This document shows, piece by piece, positions 1-7,477 of a DNA stretch of 64,000 bases. The DNA comes from Pelomonas sp. Root1444 (GTDB lineage: Bacteria > Pseudomonadota > Gammaproteobacteria > Burkholderiales > Burkholderiaceae_C). The DNA is taken from positions 1,282,174-1,346,173 of the forward strand of contig NZ_LMFP01000028.1 in assembly GCF_001426885.1 (NCBI RefSeq), written 5' to 3'. The position numbers and the translations under genes were made by a program. Numbering within the stretch: the stretch's first letter is position 1; every line of letters begins with the position of its first letter. Below the pieces are notes generated by a model. That model saw only the letters and a program-made list of their open reading frames with translations, did no database searches and was not told the DNA's origin.

Positions 1-800
1 CGCTGGGCACGGCCCTGCAGGCGCTGCCCTTCACCGCACGCAGCACAGCAGACACCTGGATGGTGGTCGGCGTGATCGACCCGCTTGCCAGCTCCTCACC
101 GTCCGAGCTGCTGCATGCGCTGCGAAAGTGCAGCGCTCGGGCACGTCGGACCGTGGGGCTGTGCACCGGCGCCTTCGTACTGGCCGAGGCCGGCTTGCTG
201 GCGGGGCGACGCGCGACGACGCACTGGGCCTATGCGGACGCACTGCAGCAGCGCCATCCCGACGTCCAGGTCGAGCCGGACCGCATCTTCATCGCCGATG
301 ACCCGATCTGGACCTCGGCCGGCATGACGGCGGAACTGGATCTGGCGCTCGGCCTCGTCGAGAAGGACCTGGGCGACGACGTGGCGCGCGCGGTGGCGCA
401 CCGGCTGGTCATGCATCAGCGCCGTTCGGGCGGCCAGTCGCAGCATTCGGAGATGCTGAATCTGGCGCCGCGCTCGGACCGCATCGCGCGGGCGCTGGAG
501 TACGCACGCCACCACCTGGCGCAGTCGCTGGGCGTGGAAGAACTCGCTGCGGCCGCGAACCTCAGCCCGCGCCAGTTCAGCCGGGTGTTCACGGCCGAGA
601 CCGGCCAATCGCCCGCCAAGGCGGTGGAGCGCCTGCGCGTGGAGGCGGCGCGCTTGATGATCGAGCGCAGCCGCCACCCGCTGGAGGTGGTGGCGCGCGA
701 GACGGGCTTTCGCGACCGGCGCCATCTTCGCGAGGCATTCATGCGGGGCTTCGGCAAGCCGCCTCAGGCACTCAGGCGCGACGCCCGCCTGGGGCCCTGA
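1..800 (+). CDS. GlxA-family AraC-type transcriptional regulator (5' end outside window)
   Basis: The reading frame is open to the first base, so the N-terminus lies outside the window; the ATG at 60 falls inside the conserved domain and is not the true start. The visible first part is the DJ-1/PfpI-like domain of GlxA regulators, with the nucleophile-elbow-like segment GLCTGAFVLAEAGLLAGR and a following THW. The last 100 residues form a two-HTH AraC DNA-binding domain (GVEELAAAANLSPRQFSRVF and the second HTH ending in FGKPPQALRR). Regulators of this family commonly control nearby amine or amino-acid catabolic genes. The M20 hydrolase, aldehyde dehydrogenase, cupin and FAD oxidoreductase genes that follow are the obvious candidate targets, which is inference from position. 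Confidence 0.88.
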   Translation, partial: LGTALQALPFTARSTADTWMVVGVIDPLASSSPSELLHALRKCSARARRTVGLCTGAFVLAEAGLLAGRRATTHWAYADALQQRHPDVQVEPDRIFIADDPIWTSAGMTAELDLALGLVEKDLGDDVARAVAHRLVMHQRRSGGQSQHSEMLNLAPRSDRIARALEYARHHLAQSLGVEELAAAANLSPRQFSRVFTAETGQSPAKAVERLRVEAARLMIERSRHPLEVVARETGFRDRRHLREAFMRGFGKPPQALRRDARLGP

Positions 801-858
801 AGCGCGTCGGCGAGGGCGCGGCCACCATTCGACTGCGAAAACTCCGGAGCCGGGACGG

Positions 859-2049
859 TCACGCCCCGATCCGCAACACCCGCTCCACCACCGCGCAGAA
901 CCAGCGCACGCCGTGAGGCAGCGCTTCGTCGTTGAAGTCATAGCAAGGGTGGTGCAGGGGCCGTTCGCCGCCTTGGCCCAGCCACAAGTAGGCGCCCGGC
1001 CGCTCGCGCAGCATGAAGGCGAAGTCCTCGCTGGTGAAGGCCGGCCTCGCCGCCTCCGTGGCCTGCAGGCCGGCATCGGCCGCGGCGGCCAGTGCGAGCG
1101 CGGCCTCGGGCGGCGTGTTGATGGTGGGCGGGTAGTAGCGGGTGTAGATGACGTCGACCTCCAGGCCGTGGCTGAGCGCCACGCCGGCCGCCGCGTCGCG
1201 CAGCGCGGCCTCGATGCGGTCCTGCACCGCCGCGTCGAAGCTGCGCACGGTGCCGGTGATGCGGGCTTCGGCCGGCAGCACGTTGTGGCTCTGGCCGCCC
1301 TCGAGCCTGGTGACTGAAAGTACCGCCGAATCCGCAGGATCGATGCGGCGCGAGACGATGGTGTTGAGCTGTACGACCAGTTGACTCGCGGCCAGCAGCG
1401 CGTCGGGCGTGTGGTGCGGCTGGGCGGCGTGGCCACCGCGGCCGCGCAGCGTGATGTCGAAGCGGTCCGCCGCCGCCATGATGGGGCCGGGGCGCGTCTG
1501 CGCCTGGCCCAGCGGCAGGTCGGGCCAGTTGTGCAGCGCGTAGACCGCGTCGCAGGGGAAGCGCTCGAACAGGCCCTGCTCCACCATCACGCGCGCACCG
1601 CCCTGCCCTTCCTCGGCCGGCTGGAAGATGAAGTGCACCGTGCCGTCGAACTGCCGGGTGCGTGCCAGGTGGCGCGCGGCGCCGAGCAGCATGGCGGTGT
1701 GGCCGTCGTGGCCGCAACCGTGGTGCGCGCCGGCATGGCGGCTGGCGTGGCCCAGGCGTGATTGCTCGGCCATCGGCAGCGCGTCCATGTCAGCGCGCAG
1801 CCCGACGGTGCGGCTGCTGCTGCCGTGGCGCAGCGTGCCGACGACGCCGGTGCCGCCCAGGCCTTCGTGCACGTCGAGGCCGAGCAGGCGCAGCGCCGCC
1901 GCGACGATGCCGGCGGTGCGGCGCTCCTGGAAGGCCAGCTCCGGGTGGGCATGCAGGTCGCGGCGCAGGGCGACCAGCTCGGGCATCAGGTCATCGACCG
2001 CGATGCGTTCCGTCGTGGTCGAGATGGCGGGCATGGGTTCGTCGCGCAT
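859..2049 (-). CDS. M20 family metallo-amidohydrolase (hippurate/N-acyl amino acid hydrolase type)
   Basis: A 396-residue protein of usual length for the M20D amidohydrolase family, which cleaves N-acyl amino acids or related amides in the cytoplasm with two divalent metals. Metal-site signatures are visible: AGAHHGCGHDGHTAML with Cys112 and His114, the RADMDALPM strand before it, and QPAEEGQGGA further on. The bacterial dimerisation/lid domain occupies roughly residues 185-300. It is transcribed away from the aldehyde dehydrogenase gene, with a 165-bp spacer between the two starts. It may release an amino compound or acid that feeds the neighbouring oxidative enzymes. The substrate cannot be read from the sequence. 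A second in-frame ATG five codons later is an alternative start. Confidence 0.85.
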   Translation of the reverse strand: MRDEPMPAISTTTERIAVDDLMPELVALRRDLHAHPELAFQERRTAGIVAAALRLLGLDVHEGLGGTGVVGTLRHGSSSRTVGLRADMDALPMAEQSRLGHASRHAGAHHGCGHDGHTAMLLGAARHLARTRQFDGTVHFIFQPAEEGQGGARVMVEQGLFERFPCDAVYALHNWPDLPLGQAQTRPGPIMAAADRFDITLRGRGGHAAQPHHTPDALLAASQLVVQLNTIVSRRIDPADSAVLSVTRLEGGQSHNVLPAEARITGTVRSFDAAVQDRIEAALRDAAAGVALSHGLEVDVIYTRYYPPTINTPPEAALALAAAADAGLQATEAARPAFTSEDFAFMLRERPGAYLWLGQGGERPLHHPCYDFNDEALPHGVRWFCAVVERVLRIGA

Positions 2050-2214
2050 GGCGCGAGCTTAGGTCAGTGGCCGCAGGCATCGACAGCAGCGTTCGCTGTT
2101 CCGAGGGGCCAGCACGAAAGAATCTTGCGAAGACCGGCGCGCATCCGGCACCGCCTCATGCCGGCCTTCATGTCTACTTTCGTACGCCTTGTCAGGCCCC
2201 AAAGGACACACCGA

Positions 2215-3684
2215 ATGCACCCCGTCATCGAGCGTCTCACGAACGCTGGCCACCTGGATCGCGTCTTCATCGGCGGCGAGTGGCGTGCCCCGGCGGGCCG
2301 GGCCCGCAGCGCCGTCATCGACCCGTCGACGGAGCAAGCCGTCGCGGAGATCGCACTGGGCAATGCGCAGGACGTCGACGCCGCTGTGGCCGCGGCCCGA
2401 CAGGCCTTCACCACTTGGTCCGTCATTGCCGTCGAAACCCGCGCCATGCTGCTCGACCGCGTGCACGCCCTGATCCTGGAGCGCGCGGAGCTGTTCGCGC
2501 AGGCCATCTCGCTGGAGATGGGCGCGGCCATCGGCATGGCGCGCAGCATGCAGGTGCCGGTCGCGGCCGAGCACATCCGCGTGGCGCGGGACGTGCTGCA
2601 GAGCCACCCGTTTGTCGTCCGCCGCGAAGGCGTTGTCATCGTGCGCGAGCCCATCGGCGTGTGCGGGCTGATCACCCCCTGGAACTGGCCGCTGTACCAG
2701 GTCACCGCCAAGGTCGGCCCCGCGCTGGCGGCGGGCTGCACGGTCGTGCTCAAGCCCAGCGAACTGTCGCCGCTGAGCGCGCTGCTGTTCGCCGAGGTGA
2801 TGCGCGATGCCGGCGTGCCCGCGGGCGTGTTCAACCTGGTGAACGGCGAAGGCCCCGAGGTGGGCGCCGCGCTGGCATCGCACGCGGATGTGGACATGAT
2901 CTCGATCACCGGCTCGACGCGCGCCGGCGTGCTGGTGGCCCAGGCGGCCGCGCCGACCGTCAAGCGGGTCGCGCAGGAGCTGGGCGGCAAGTCGCCCAAC
3001 ATCGTGCTGCCCGACGCGGACCTGCCGCGCGCCATACCGCTGGGCGTGGCCGCGGCCTTCCGCAACGTCGGCCAATCCTGCAGCGCCCCGACGCGCATGA
3101 TCGTGCCGCGCGAGCGCCTCGCGGAGGTGGAGCGGCTCGCCGCCGAAGCGGCCGCGGCCCTGGTCGTGGGCGACCCGCGCCTGCCGCAGACCACGCACGG
3201 CCCCGTCGCGAACCGCGCGCAGTTCCAGCGCGTGCAGGACATGATCGAGGCCGGCATCGCCGAAGGCGCCCGCCTCGTCTGTGGCGGCCCCGGCCGGCCG
3301 GCTGGCCTGGAGCGGGGCTTTTACGTGCGCCCCACCATCTTCTCGGACGTGCAGCCGCACATGCGCATCGCGCAGGAGGAAATCTTCGGGCCGGTGCTGT
3401 CCATCATGGCCTGCGACAGCGTGGACGAGGCCGTGGCGATCGCCAACGACACGGTCTACGGCCTGGGCGCCCATGTGCAGGGCCGCGACCCGGCCGCCGC
3501 GCGCGCCGTCGCGGCCCGCATCCGCTCGGGACAGGTGCACATCAACCATCCGGCCTGGAACCCGCACGCCCCGTTCGGCGGCTACAAGCGCTCCGGCAAC
3601 GGCCGCGAGTACGGCGTCGAAGGCTTGCAGGAATACCTGGAAACCAAGGCCATTCTTGGCGCCATGAACGAGGAGCACGCATGA
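2215..3684 (+). CDS. NAD(P)-dependent aldehyde dehydrogenase
   Basis: A 489-residue enzyme of the ALDH superfamily, oxidising an aldehyde to the carboxylic acid. Visible motifs are TPWNWPLYQVTAKVGPALAA and the lysine-containing VVLKPSE of the cofactor site, SITGSTRAG, the general base Glu255 in QELGGKSPNIV, and the catalytic Cys289 in NVGQSCSAPTR. EEIFGPVLS and PFGGYKRSGNGREYG near the C-terminus are also typical. The ATG at 2215 is preferred because AAAGGA lies nine bases upstream; the frame is open further upstream, but that part has no ALDH features. The stop overlaps the start of the cupin gene (ATGA), so the two are probably translated together. In context it would oxidise the aldehyde made by the FAD oxidoreductase downstream. 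Confidence 0.92.
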   Translation: MHPVIERLTNAGHLDRVFIGGEWRAPAGRARSAVIDPSTEQAVAEIALGNAQDVDAAVAAARQAFTTWSVIAVETRAMLLDRVHALILERAELFAQAISLEMGAAIGMARSMQVPVAAEHIRVARDVLQSHPFVVRREGVVIVREPIGVCGLITPWNWPLYQVTAKVGPALAAGCTVVLKPSELSPLSALLFAEVMRDAGVPAGVFNLVNGEGPEVGAALASHADVDMISITGSTRAGVLVAQAAAPTVKRVAQELGGKSPNIVLPDADLPRAIPLGVAAAFRNVGQSCSAPTRMIVPRERLAEVERLAAEAAAALVVGDPRLPQTTHGPVANRAQFQRVQDMIEAGIAEGARLVCGGPGRPAGLERGFYVRPTIFSDVQPHMRIAQEEIFGPVLSIMACDSVDEAVAIANDTVYGLGAHVQGRDPAAARAVAARIRSGQVHINHPAWNPHAPFGGYKRSGNGREYGVEGLQEYLETKAILGAMNEEHA

Positions 3685-4400
3685 CCGCAGCCCTGCTGCT
3701 GCACCGCGCCGACGGTGCCCCGCTTTCGACGACCTTCCGCCCGGGGGCGTTCGGCAGGGACGATCCGTTCGCGGCGTCTCGCGAGATCGCCTGGGAGGGC
3801 CCCGGTTCGATGATCGCCGCCCGGGTCGCCTTCAGCGGTGACATCGACGTGGCGTGCTTTCCTCACACCGAGACCCTCGTCGTCGTGGCGGGCGCGCTGA
3901 CGCTGACGGCGGCCGGCACGGCGCCGGTGGTCATCGGCCCACACGCCGGCGCGGTCATCGCGCGGGGCACCGCGCTGCGCATGCAGGCCGGCGCGGGCAC
4001 GCGGTTCGTGTCCTGCGCGGCCGCCAGTGGCGAGCCGTCGGCGCCCGGCGTCACGCCGTTGCGGGCCGACGCCGACCTCCAGCCGTCCAACCCGCCACCG
4101 GCACAAACCCTGCTGGGCCCGGCCCCGGCCTGCCGCAGTGACAACGTCTTCACCGACGCGCAGACGCAGTACAAGGCCGGCACCTGGGACTCGACGCCCT
4201 ACCACCGCATCGTCCGCCCGCATCCCCTCAACGAGTTCATGCACCTGCTTGCTGGCAACGTGCAGTTCGCAAGCCCCGACGGCAGCGTGTTGTCGGCAGG
4301 GGCCGGCGATGCGCTCTTCGTGCCGCAGGGCGCCCCCGTCGGCTGGGAGAGCCGCAACCATGTCGCGAAGTTCTACGTGGTGCAAACCGTCCCCGCCTGA
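3681..4400 (+). CDS. Double-cupin domain protein
   Basis: A 239-residue protein with two cupin-like halves. The N-terminal half (about residues 35-115) carries ACFPHTETLVVVAGALTL; the C-terminal half (about 155-238) carries YHRIVRPHPLNEFMHLLAGN and GDALFVPQGAPVGWES. Similar cupin proteins occur beside FAD amine oxidoreductases and aldehyde dehydrogenases in polyamine and amino-acid catabolic clusters, where their role is poorly defined; they may bind a ligand or metal. Only part of the classical metal-binding His/Glu set can be picked out here, so catalytic activity is uncertain. It starts with an ATGA overlap on the aldehyde dehydrogenase stop and is followed 19 bases later by the FAD oxidoreductase, consistent with one operon. 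Confidence 0.75.
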   Translation: MTAALLLHRADGAPLSTTFRPGAFGRDDPFAASREIAWEGPGSMIAARVAFSGDIDVACFPHTETLVVVAGALTLTAAGTAPVVIGPHAGAVIARGTALRMQAGAGTRFVSCAAASGEPSAPGVTPLRADADLQPSNPPPAQTLLGPAPACRSDNVFTDAQTQYKAGTWDSTPYHRIVRPHPLNEFMHLLAGNVQFASPDGSVLSAGAGDALFVPQGAPVGWESRNHVAKFYVVQTVPA

Positions 4401-4419
4401 AACCGCCGTCGAGACCCAC

Positions 4420-5745
4420 ATGTCCCAGCCCTTGCGCTTCATCGAGACCTCGCCCCAACCGCCGGCCAGCGCCGACGTCGTCGTCATCGGCGGCGGCATC
4501 ATCGGTGTGTTCACCGCCTACTACCTGGCGCGGCGCGGCCTGTCGGTCGCCCTGGTCGAGAAGGGCCGCATCGGCGCCGAGCAGTCGAGCCGCAACTGGG
4601 GCTGGTGCCGCCAGCAGAACCGCGACGCCCGCGAACTGCCGATGGCCACCAGGAGCCTCGAACTGTGGGACCAGTTTGCCGCCGAGACCGGCGAGGACAC
4701 GGGCTTCAAGCGCTGCGGCTTGCTGTACCTGAGCGATGACGAAGCGCAGATCTCCGACTGGGCCCATTGGCGCGAGCTGGCCAAGACCGCGGGCGTGACC
4801 ACCCACATGCTCAGCGGCCGCGAGGCCTCGGAGCGGGGCCAGGCGACCGGCCGCAGCTGGAAAGGCGGCGTCTTCTCCCCCAGCGACGGCACGGCCGACC
4901 CGGCCAGGGCGGCACCCGCGGTGGCCGCCGCGCTCGTCAAGCTCGGCGGCAGCGTCCACCAGAACTGCGCGGCCCGCGGCATCGAGCTCGAAGGCGGCCG
5001 CGTCAGCGGCGTCGTGACGGAGGCCGGGACCATCAAGACCCGCACCGCGGTGCTCGCGGGCGGCGCATGGGCGTCGTCGTTCTGCAACCAGCTCGGCGTG
5101 CGCTTCCCGGTTGCCACGGTGCGCCAATCCATCGTGCGCCTGGCACCGGTGCAGCAGCGCCTGCCCGACGCCCTCGCCGGCCCGCGCGTCGCCGTCACCC
5201 GGCGGCCCGACGGCCACTACGTCCTGGCGATCAGCGGGCGGGGGCGCGTCGACCCCACGCCGCAACTGATGCGCTTCGCGCCGCAGTTCATCCCGATGTT
5301 CGCCAAGCGCTGGCGCAACGTGTTCCCCGGCGGCCTGGAAGGCCTGCGCTGGGGCCACGAAACCCGCGCGCGCTGGAAGCTGGACGCACCCACGCCCATG
5401 GAACGCGCGCGGATCCTCGACCCGAAGCCCGACCCAGCCGGCGTTCGCGAAACCCACCGCCGCGCCATCGACTTGTTGCCGGCGCTCCGCGACGCCCGCA
5501 TCGCCAGCACCTGGGCCGGCTACATCGACAGCACGCCCGACGGTGTGCCGGGTATCGGGGAGCTGCCGCAGATGCCCGGCTTCATCCTGGCCGCGGGCTT
5601 CTCGGGACACGGTTTCGGCATCGGCCCCGGCGCAGGCCACCTGATCGCCGACCTGGTGACCGGTTCGCGGCCCATCTTCGACCCCGCGCCGTTCAACCCC
5701 GCGCGGTTCAACGAGTCGTCCTGGGGCAAGGTGGCTGACTTCTAA
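4420..5745 (+). CDS. FAD-dependent oxidoreductase, DadA/glycine-oxidase fold
   Basis: A 441-residue flavoprotein. The N-terminal dinucleotide-binding fold is clear (ADVVVIGGGIIGVFTAYYLA, with the acidic residue ending the second strand at ALVEKG), followed by SSRNWGWCRQQNRD, a segment typical of a subgroup found in amine and gamma-glutamylpolyamine oxidation clusters. The C-terminal FAD-contact motif is FSGHGFGIGPGAGHLIADL. The family oxidises primary or secondary amines to imines and then aldehydes. With the aldehyde dehydrogenase two genes upstream it makes a plausible amine-to-acid module. No transporter or glutamyl-polyamine synthetase lies next to it, so the substrate stays open. The start follows the cupin stop by 19 bases. 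Confidence 0.85.
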   Translation: MSQPLRFIETSPQPPASADVVVIGGGIIGVFTAYYLARRGLSVALVEKGRIGAEQSSRNWGWCRQQNRDARELPMATRSLELWDQFAAETGEDTGFKRCGLLYLSDDEAQISDWAHWRELAKTAGVTTHMLSGREASERGQATGRSWKGGVFSPSDGTADPARAAPAVAAALVKLGGSVHQNCAARGIELEGGRVSGVVTEAGTIKTRTAVLAGGAWASSFCNQLGVRFPVATVRQSIVRLAPVQQRLPDALAGPRVAVTRRPDGHYVLAISGRGRVDPTPQLMRFAPQFIPMFAKRWRNVFPGGLEGLRWGHETRARWKLDAPTPMERARILDPKPDPAGVRETHRRAIDLLPALRDARIASTWAGYIDSTPDGVPGIGELPQMPGFILAAGFSGHGFGIGPGAGHLIADLVTGSRPIFDPAPFNPARFNESSWGKVADF

Positions 5746-5768
5746 CTCCCCAAGCAAGACGGACGTCC

Positions 5769-5852
5769 ATCCCTCTTAAGGGGGATACGACGGGGGATGC
5801 CACCCCGCGCATCCCCCGCTCCTCCCCCCTCGATCCCACCTAAGGGCGATAC
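5769..5852. repeat. Direct and inverted repeats in the spacer after the FAD oxidoreductase
   Basis: Two related 20-mers, at 5769-5788 and 5833-5852, match at 17 of 20 positions and sit exactly 64 bp apart; both contain TAAGGG and GATAC. Between them is a perfect inverted repeat with 10-bp arms, CGGGGGATGC (5791-5800) and GCATCCCCCG (5809-5818), around an 8-base loop. There is no T-run after the hairpin, so it is not a classical rho-independent terminator. It may end the upstream operon or mark a regulatory region for the small genes downstream. Confidence 0.5.
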
Positions 5853-5903
5853 CTTCGCGGCCGGCGCTTGCCGAGACTGCGGTCACCGACATCGGAGACC
5901 GCC

Positions 5904-6092
5904 ATGCAGACCCAAACCAACCCGCCCACCCCCGACACCGTGCGCCAGCAGGGCGCCAACGTGCTGCGTGTCACCCTCAGGCAGCTCAGCGCCTGGGCCA
6001 GCGACGATGCGCAGCACCGGGTCATCCTGCCCGTGGCCGACGAGGAGGCCTGGGAGGGCACCGAGATCGACGTTCGCAGGACAGTGCTGTGA
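5904..6092 (+). CDS. Hypothetical small protein (62 aa)
   Basis: A 62-residue ORF beginning at ATG 5904 with GGAG about seven bases upstream. I do not recognise the family. The sequence is polar and acidic in its second half (ADEEAWEGTEIDVRR), with no signal peptide and no membrane segment. Its stop codon overlaps a GTG start of the next small ORF (GTGA at 6089-6092), the kind of coupling seen between genuinely translated neighbours. The Shine-Dalgarno-like sequence and the coupling are the only support; a spurious ORF remains possible in DNA this GC-rich. Confidence 0.45.
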   Translation: MQTQTNPPTPDTVRQQGANVLRVTLRQLSAWASDDAQHRVILPVADEEAWEGTEIDVRRTVL

Positions 6093-6358
6093 ACGGCGGC
6101 AGCCCGACGTCGGTGGGGTTCGCTCCGGCCCATCGCCAGGCACTCCAGGCGCCCCAGGCGTGCCAGCCCCCGCAGGTCGCCGGCTGGGTGTTCGATGCCG
6201 AAGGCGGCCACATCCGCGGCGTGGACCAGCACGGCCAGGTGCTGTTGCTCGTGGCGGCCAGCCCGCTGTTCGGCCCGCGCCTTGCCGCGGCGTTCAGCTC
6301 GGCGCTGCCCTGGTCGCCGCCGACGCTGAACGGCCTGCGCGCCAGCTTGCCTCGCTGA
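6089..6358 (+). CDS. Hypothetical small protein (89 aa), coupled to the preceding ORF
   Basis: This ORF starts with GTG at 6089, overlapping the previous stop by four bases. The N-terminal third is rich in Ala, Gln and Pro. The middle holds a compact segment that looks folded (VAGWVFDAEGGHIRGVDQHG then VLLLVAASPLF). No known domain is recognised. It has no Shine-Dalgarno sequence of its own, so if real it would rely on translation of the upstream ORF. Confidence 0.4.
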   Translation: MNGGSPTSVGFAPAHRQALQAPQACQPPQVAGWVFDAEGGHIRGVDQHGQVLLLVAASPLFGPRLAAAFSSALPWSPPTLNGLRASLPR

Positions 6359-6419
6359 CGCTTTTCAGTGTGGGCACGCCAGTTGCCCCGCATGCCGGTC
6401 CATCACCGAAGGAACCGCC

Positions 6420-6692
6420 ATGAACAACCCCTTGCGCCACGTGGGCCAGAGCGCGCGCCCCGAAGAAGCCGCGAAACCCTCACCTGACGACCAGGCCGGC
6501 GACGCCGGGGCCGAGGCCCGCCAGCAGAACCCGACCGACGCCCCCGGCGGCACGCTGGAGCAGCACCCGCGCACCACGCCCTCTGCCCCGACGACGCGGG
6601 CCACCCCGGCGACCGGCCCGCGTGCCGCGAACAAGGAGATCAAGGACCTCGAGCCTGGCGAGCCGCCGCCCGAGTCCAGCGCCGGGTCCTGA
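6420..6692 (+). CDS. Hypothetical disordered small protein (90 aa)
   Basis: A 90-residue ORF starting at ATG 6420 with GAAGGA about seven bases upstream. The protein is almost entirely low-complexity, rich in Pro, Ala, Glu, Thr and Gln, with no hydrophobic core and no cysteine, and it is predicted by eye to be disordered. It lies 61 bases after the previous small ORF and 112 bases before ssuE. The good ribosome-binding site argues that it is translated. The function is unknown. Confidence 0.5.
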   Translation: MNNPLRHVGQSARPEEAAKPSPDDQAGDAGAEARQQNPTDAPGGTLEQHPRTTPSAPTTRATPATGPRAANKEIKDLEPGEPPPESSAGS

Positions 6693-6730
6693 CGCGCACG
6701 CCCGCGCCCCACCCTCGCTCTGCACATAAG

Positions 6731-6778
6731 CAACGCCGCTTTCCTTCGTTCCGCGAGGAAGCGACGCTCCCTATCGTT
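6731..6778. promoter_or_regulatory. Imperfect nested inverted repeat upstream of ssuE
   Basis: The 112-bp region before ssuE contains CGCTTTCCT (6737-6745) facing AGGAAGCG (6756-6763), nested inside CAACG (6731-6735) and CGTTG (6774-6778). Sulfonate operons are normally controlled by LysR-type regulators such as CysB, Cbl or SsuR that bind in this position. No regulator gene lies next to this operon and no convincing -10/-35 pair was found, so an operator role is only a suggestion. Confidence 0.25.
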
Positions 6779-6804
6779 GTGGCCTGAACACGCACAGGCC
6801 ACCC

Positions 6805-7362
6805 ATGCACATCACCAGCATCTCCGGCAGTCCCAGCGAACGCTCGCGATCCGCCTGGTTGACGCAGTTCGCGCTGACCCGCCTTGAAGGCGTGGCCACG
6901 CGCAGCGAGCACATCACCCTGCGCGGGCTGCCGGCCGCGGCCCTGCTCGGCGCGGACACCACGGATGCGGCCATCGCCCAGGCGGTCGACGCCGTCGGCG
7001 CGGCCAGCCTCGTCATCGTCGGCACGCCCATCTACAAGGCCGCCTATTCCGGCCTGCTGAAGGTCTTCCTGGACCTGCTCCCGCCCGACGCGCTGCGCGG
7101 CAAGACCGTGCTGCCGCTGGCCACGGGTGGCAGCACGGCGCACCTGCTGGCGCTGGACTACGCGCTCAAGCCGGTGCTTTCGGCGCTGGGCGCACGCCAT
7201 GTGCTGGACGGCGTCTTCGCCACCGACGCGCAGCTGCAGCGCCATGAGGCGGGCGGCTACGTGCCCGAACCCGACCTGCTGGCGCGGCTGGACCGCGCGC
7301 TGGAACCCCTCGTGCCCGCCGCGCGAATGCGCATCGACGCCGAGCTCAGCTGTCGGCGCTGA
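6805..7362 (+). CDS. ssuE: NAD(P)H-dependent FMN reductase SsuE
   Basis: A 185-residue flavodoxin-like protein. It supplies reduced FMN to the monooxygenase SsuD for desulfonation of alkanesulfonates. The flavin phosphate-binding start ITSISGSPSERSRS and the loop IVGTPIYKAAYSGLLKVFLD, a dimer/FMN contact segment of SsuE, are both plain. It is the first gene of an ssuE-A1-A2-D-C-B run and the only one separated from its neighbour by a hairpin-containing spacer. Length and position match the family well. Confidence 0.93.
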   Translation: MHITSISGSPSERSRSAWLTQFALTRLEGVATRSEHITLRGLPAAALLGADTTDAAIAQAVDAVGAASLVIVGTPIYKAAYSGLLKVFLDLLPPDALRGKTVLPLATGGSTAHLLALDYALKPVLSALGARHVLDGVFATDAQLQRHEAGGYVPEPDLLARLDRALEPLVPAARMRIDAELSCRR

Positions 7363-7413
7363 AGCAGCCCACCACCCCTTGTCTCCTCGCCACCCGCACG
7401 GGATCGGCGATTC

Positions 7414-7464
7414 ATCCCGGCGCTCGGGCGCGGATCGGGTGCACCCGAGCGCCGGGATCTTTTT
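7414..7464 (+). terminator. Rho-independent terminator-like hairpin between ssuE and ssuA1
   Basis: Perfect 15-bp arms, ATCCCGGCGCTCGGG (7414-7428) and CCCGAGCGCCGGGAT (7444-7458), enclose a 15-base loop and are followed at once by CTTTTT. The T-run ends 14 bases before the ssuA1 start, inside its likely leader. Transcripts from an ssuE promoter would be expected to stop here at least partly, so it could act as an attenuator or as a processing site. A competing shorter hairpin, TCGGG (7435-7439) with CCCGA (7444-7448), shares part of the right arm. Confidence 0.8.
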
Positions 7465-7477
7465 CGCAGGACATCAC

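Noticed and set aside
1762-2214. Possible 151-residue N-terminal extension of the aldehyde dehydrogenase
   Set aside because: The region is antisense to the M20 gene, lacks ALDH motifs, and AAAGGA supports the start at 2215.
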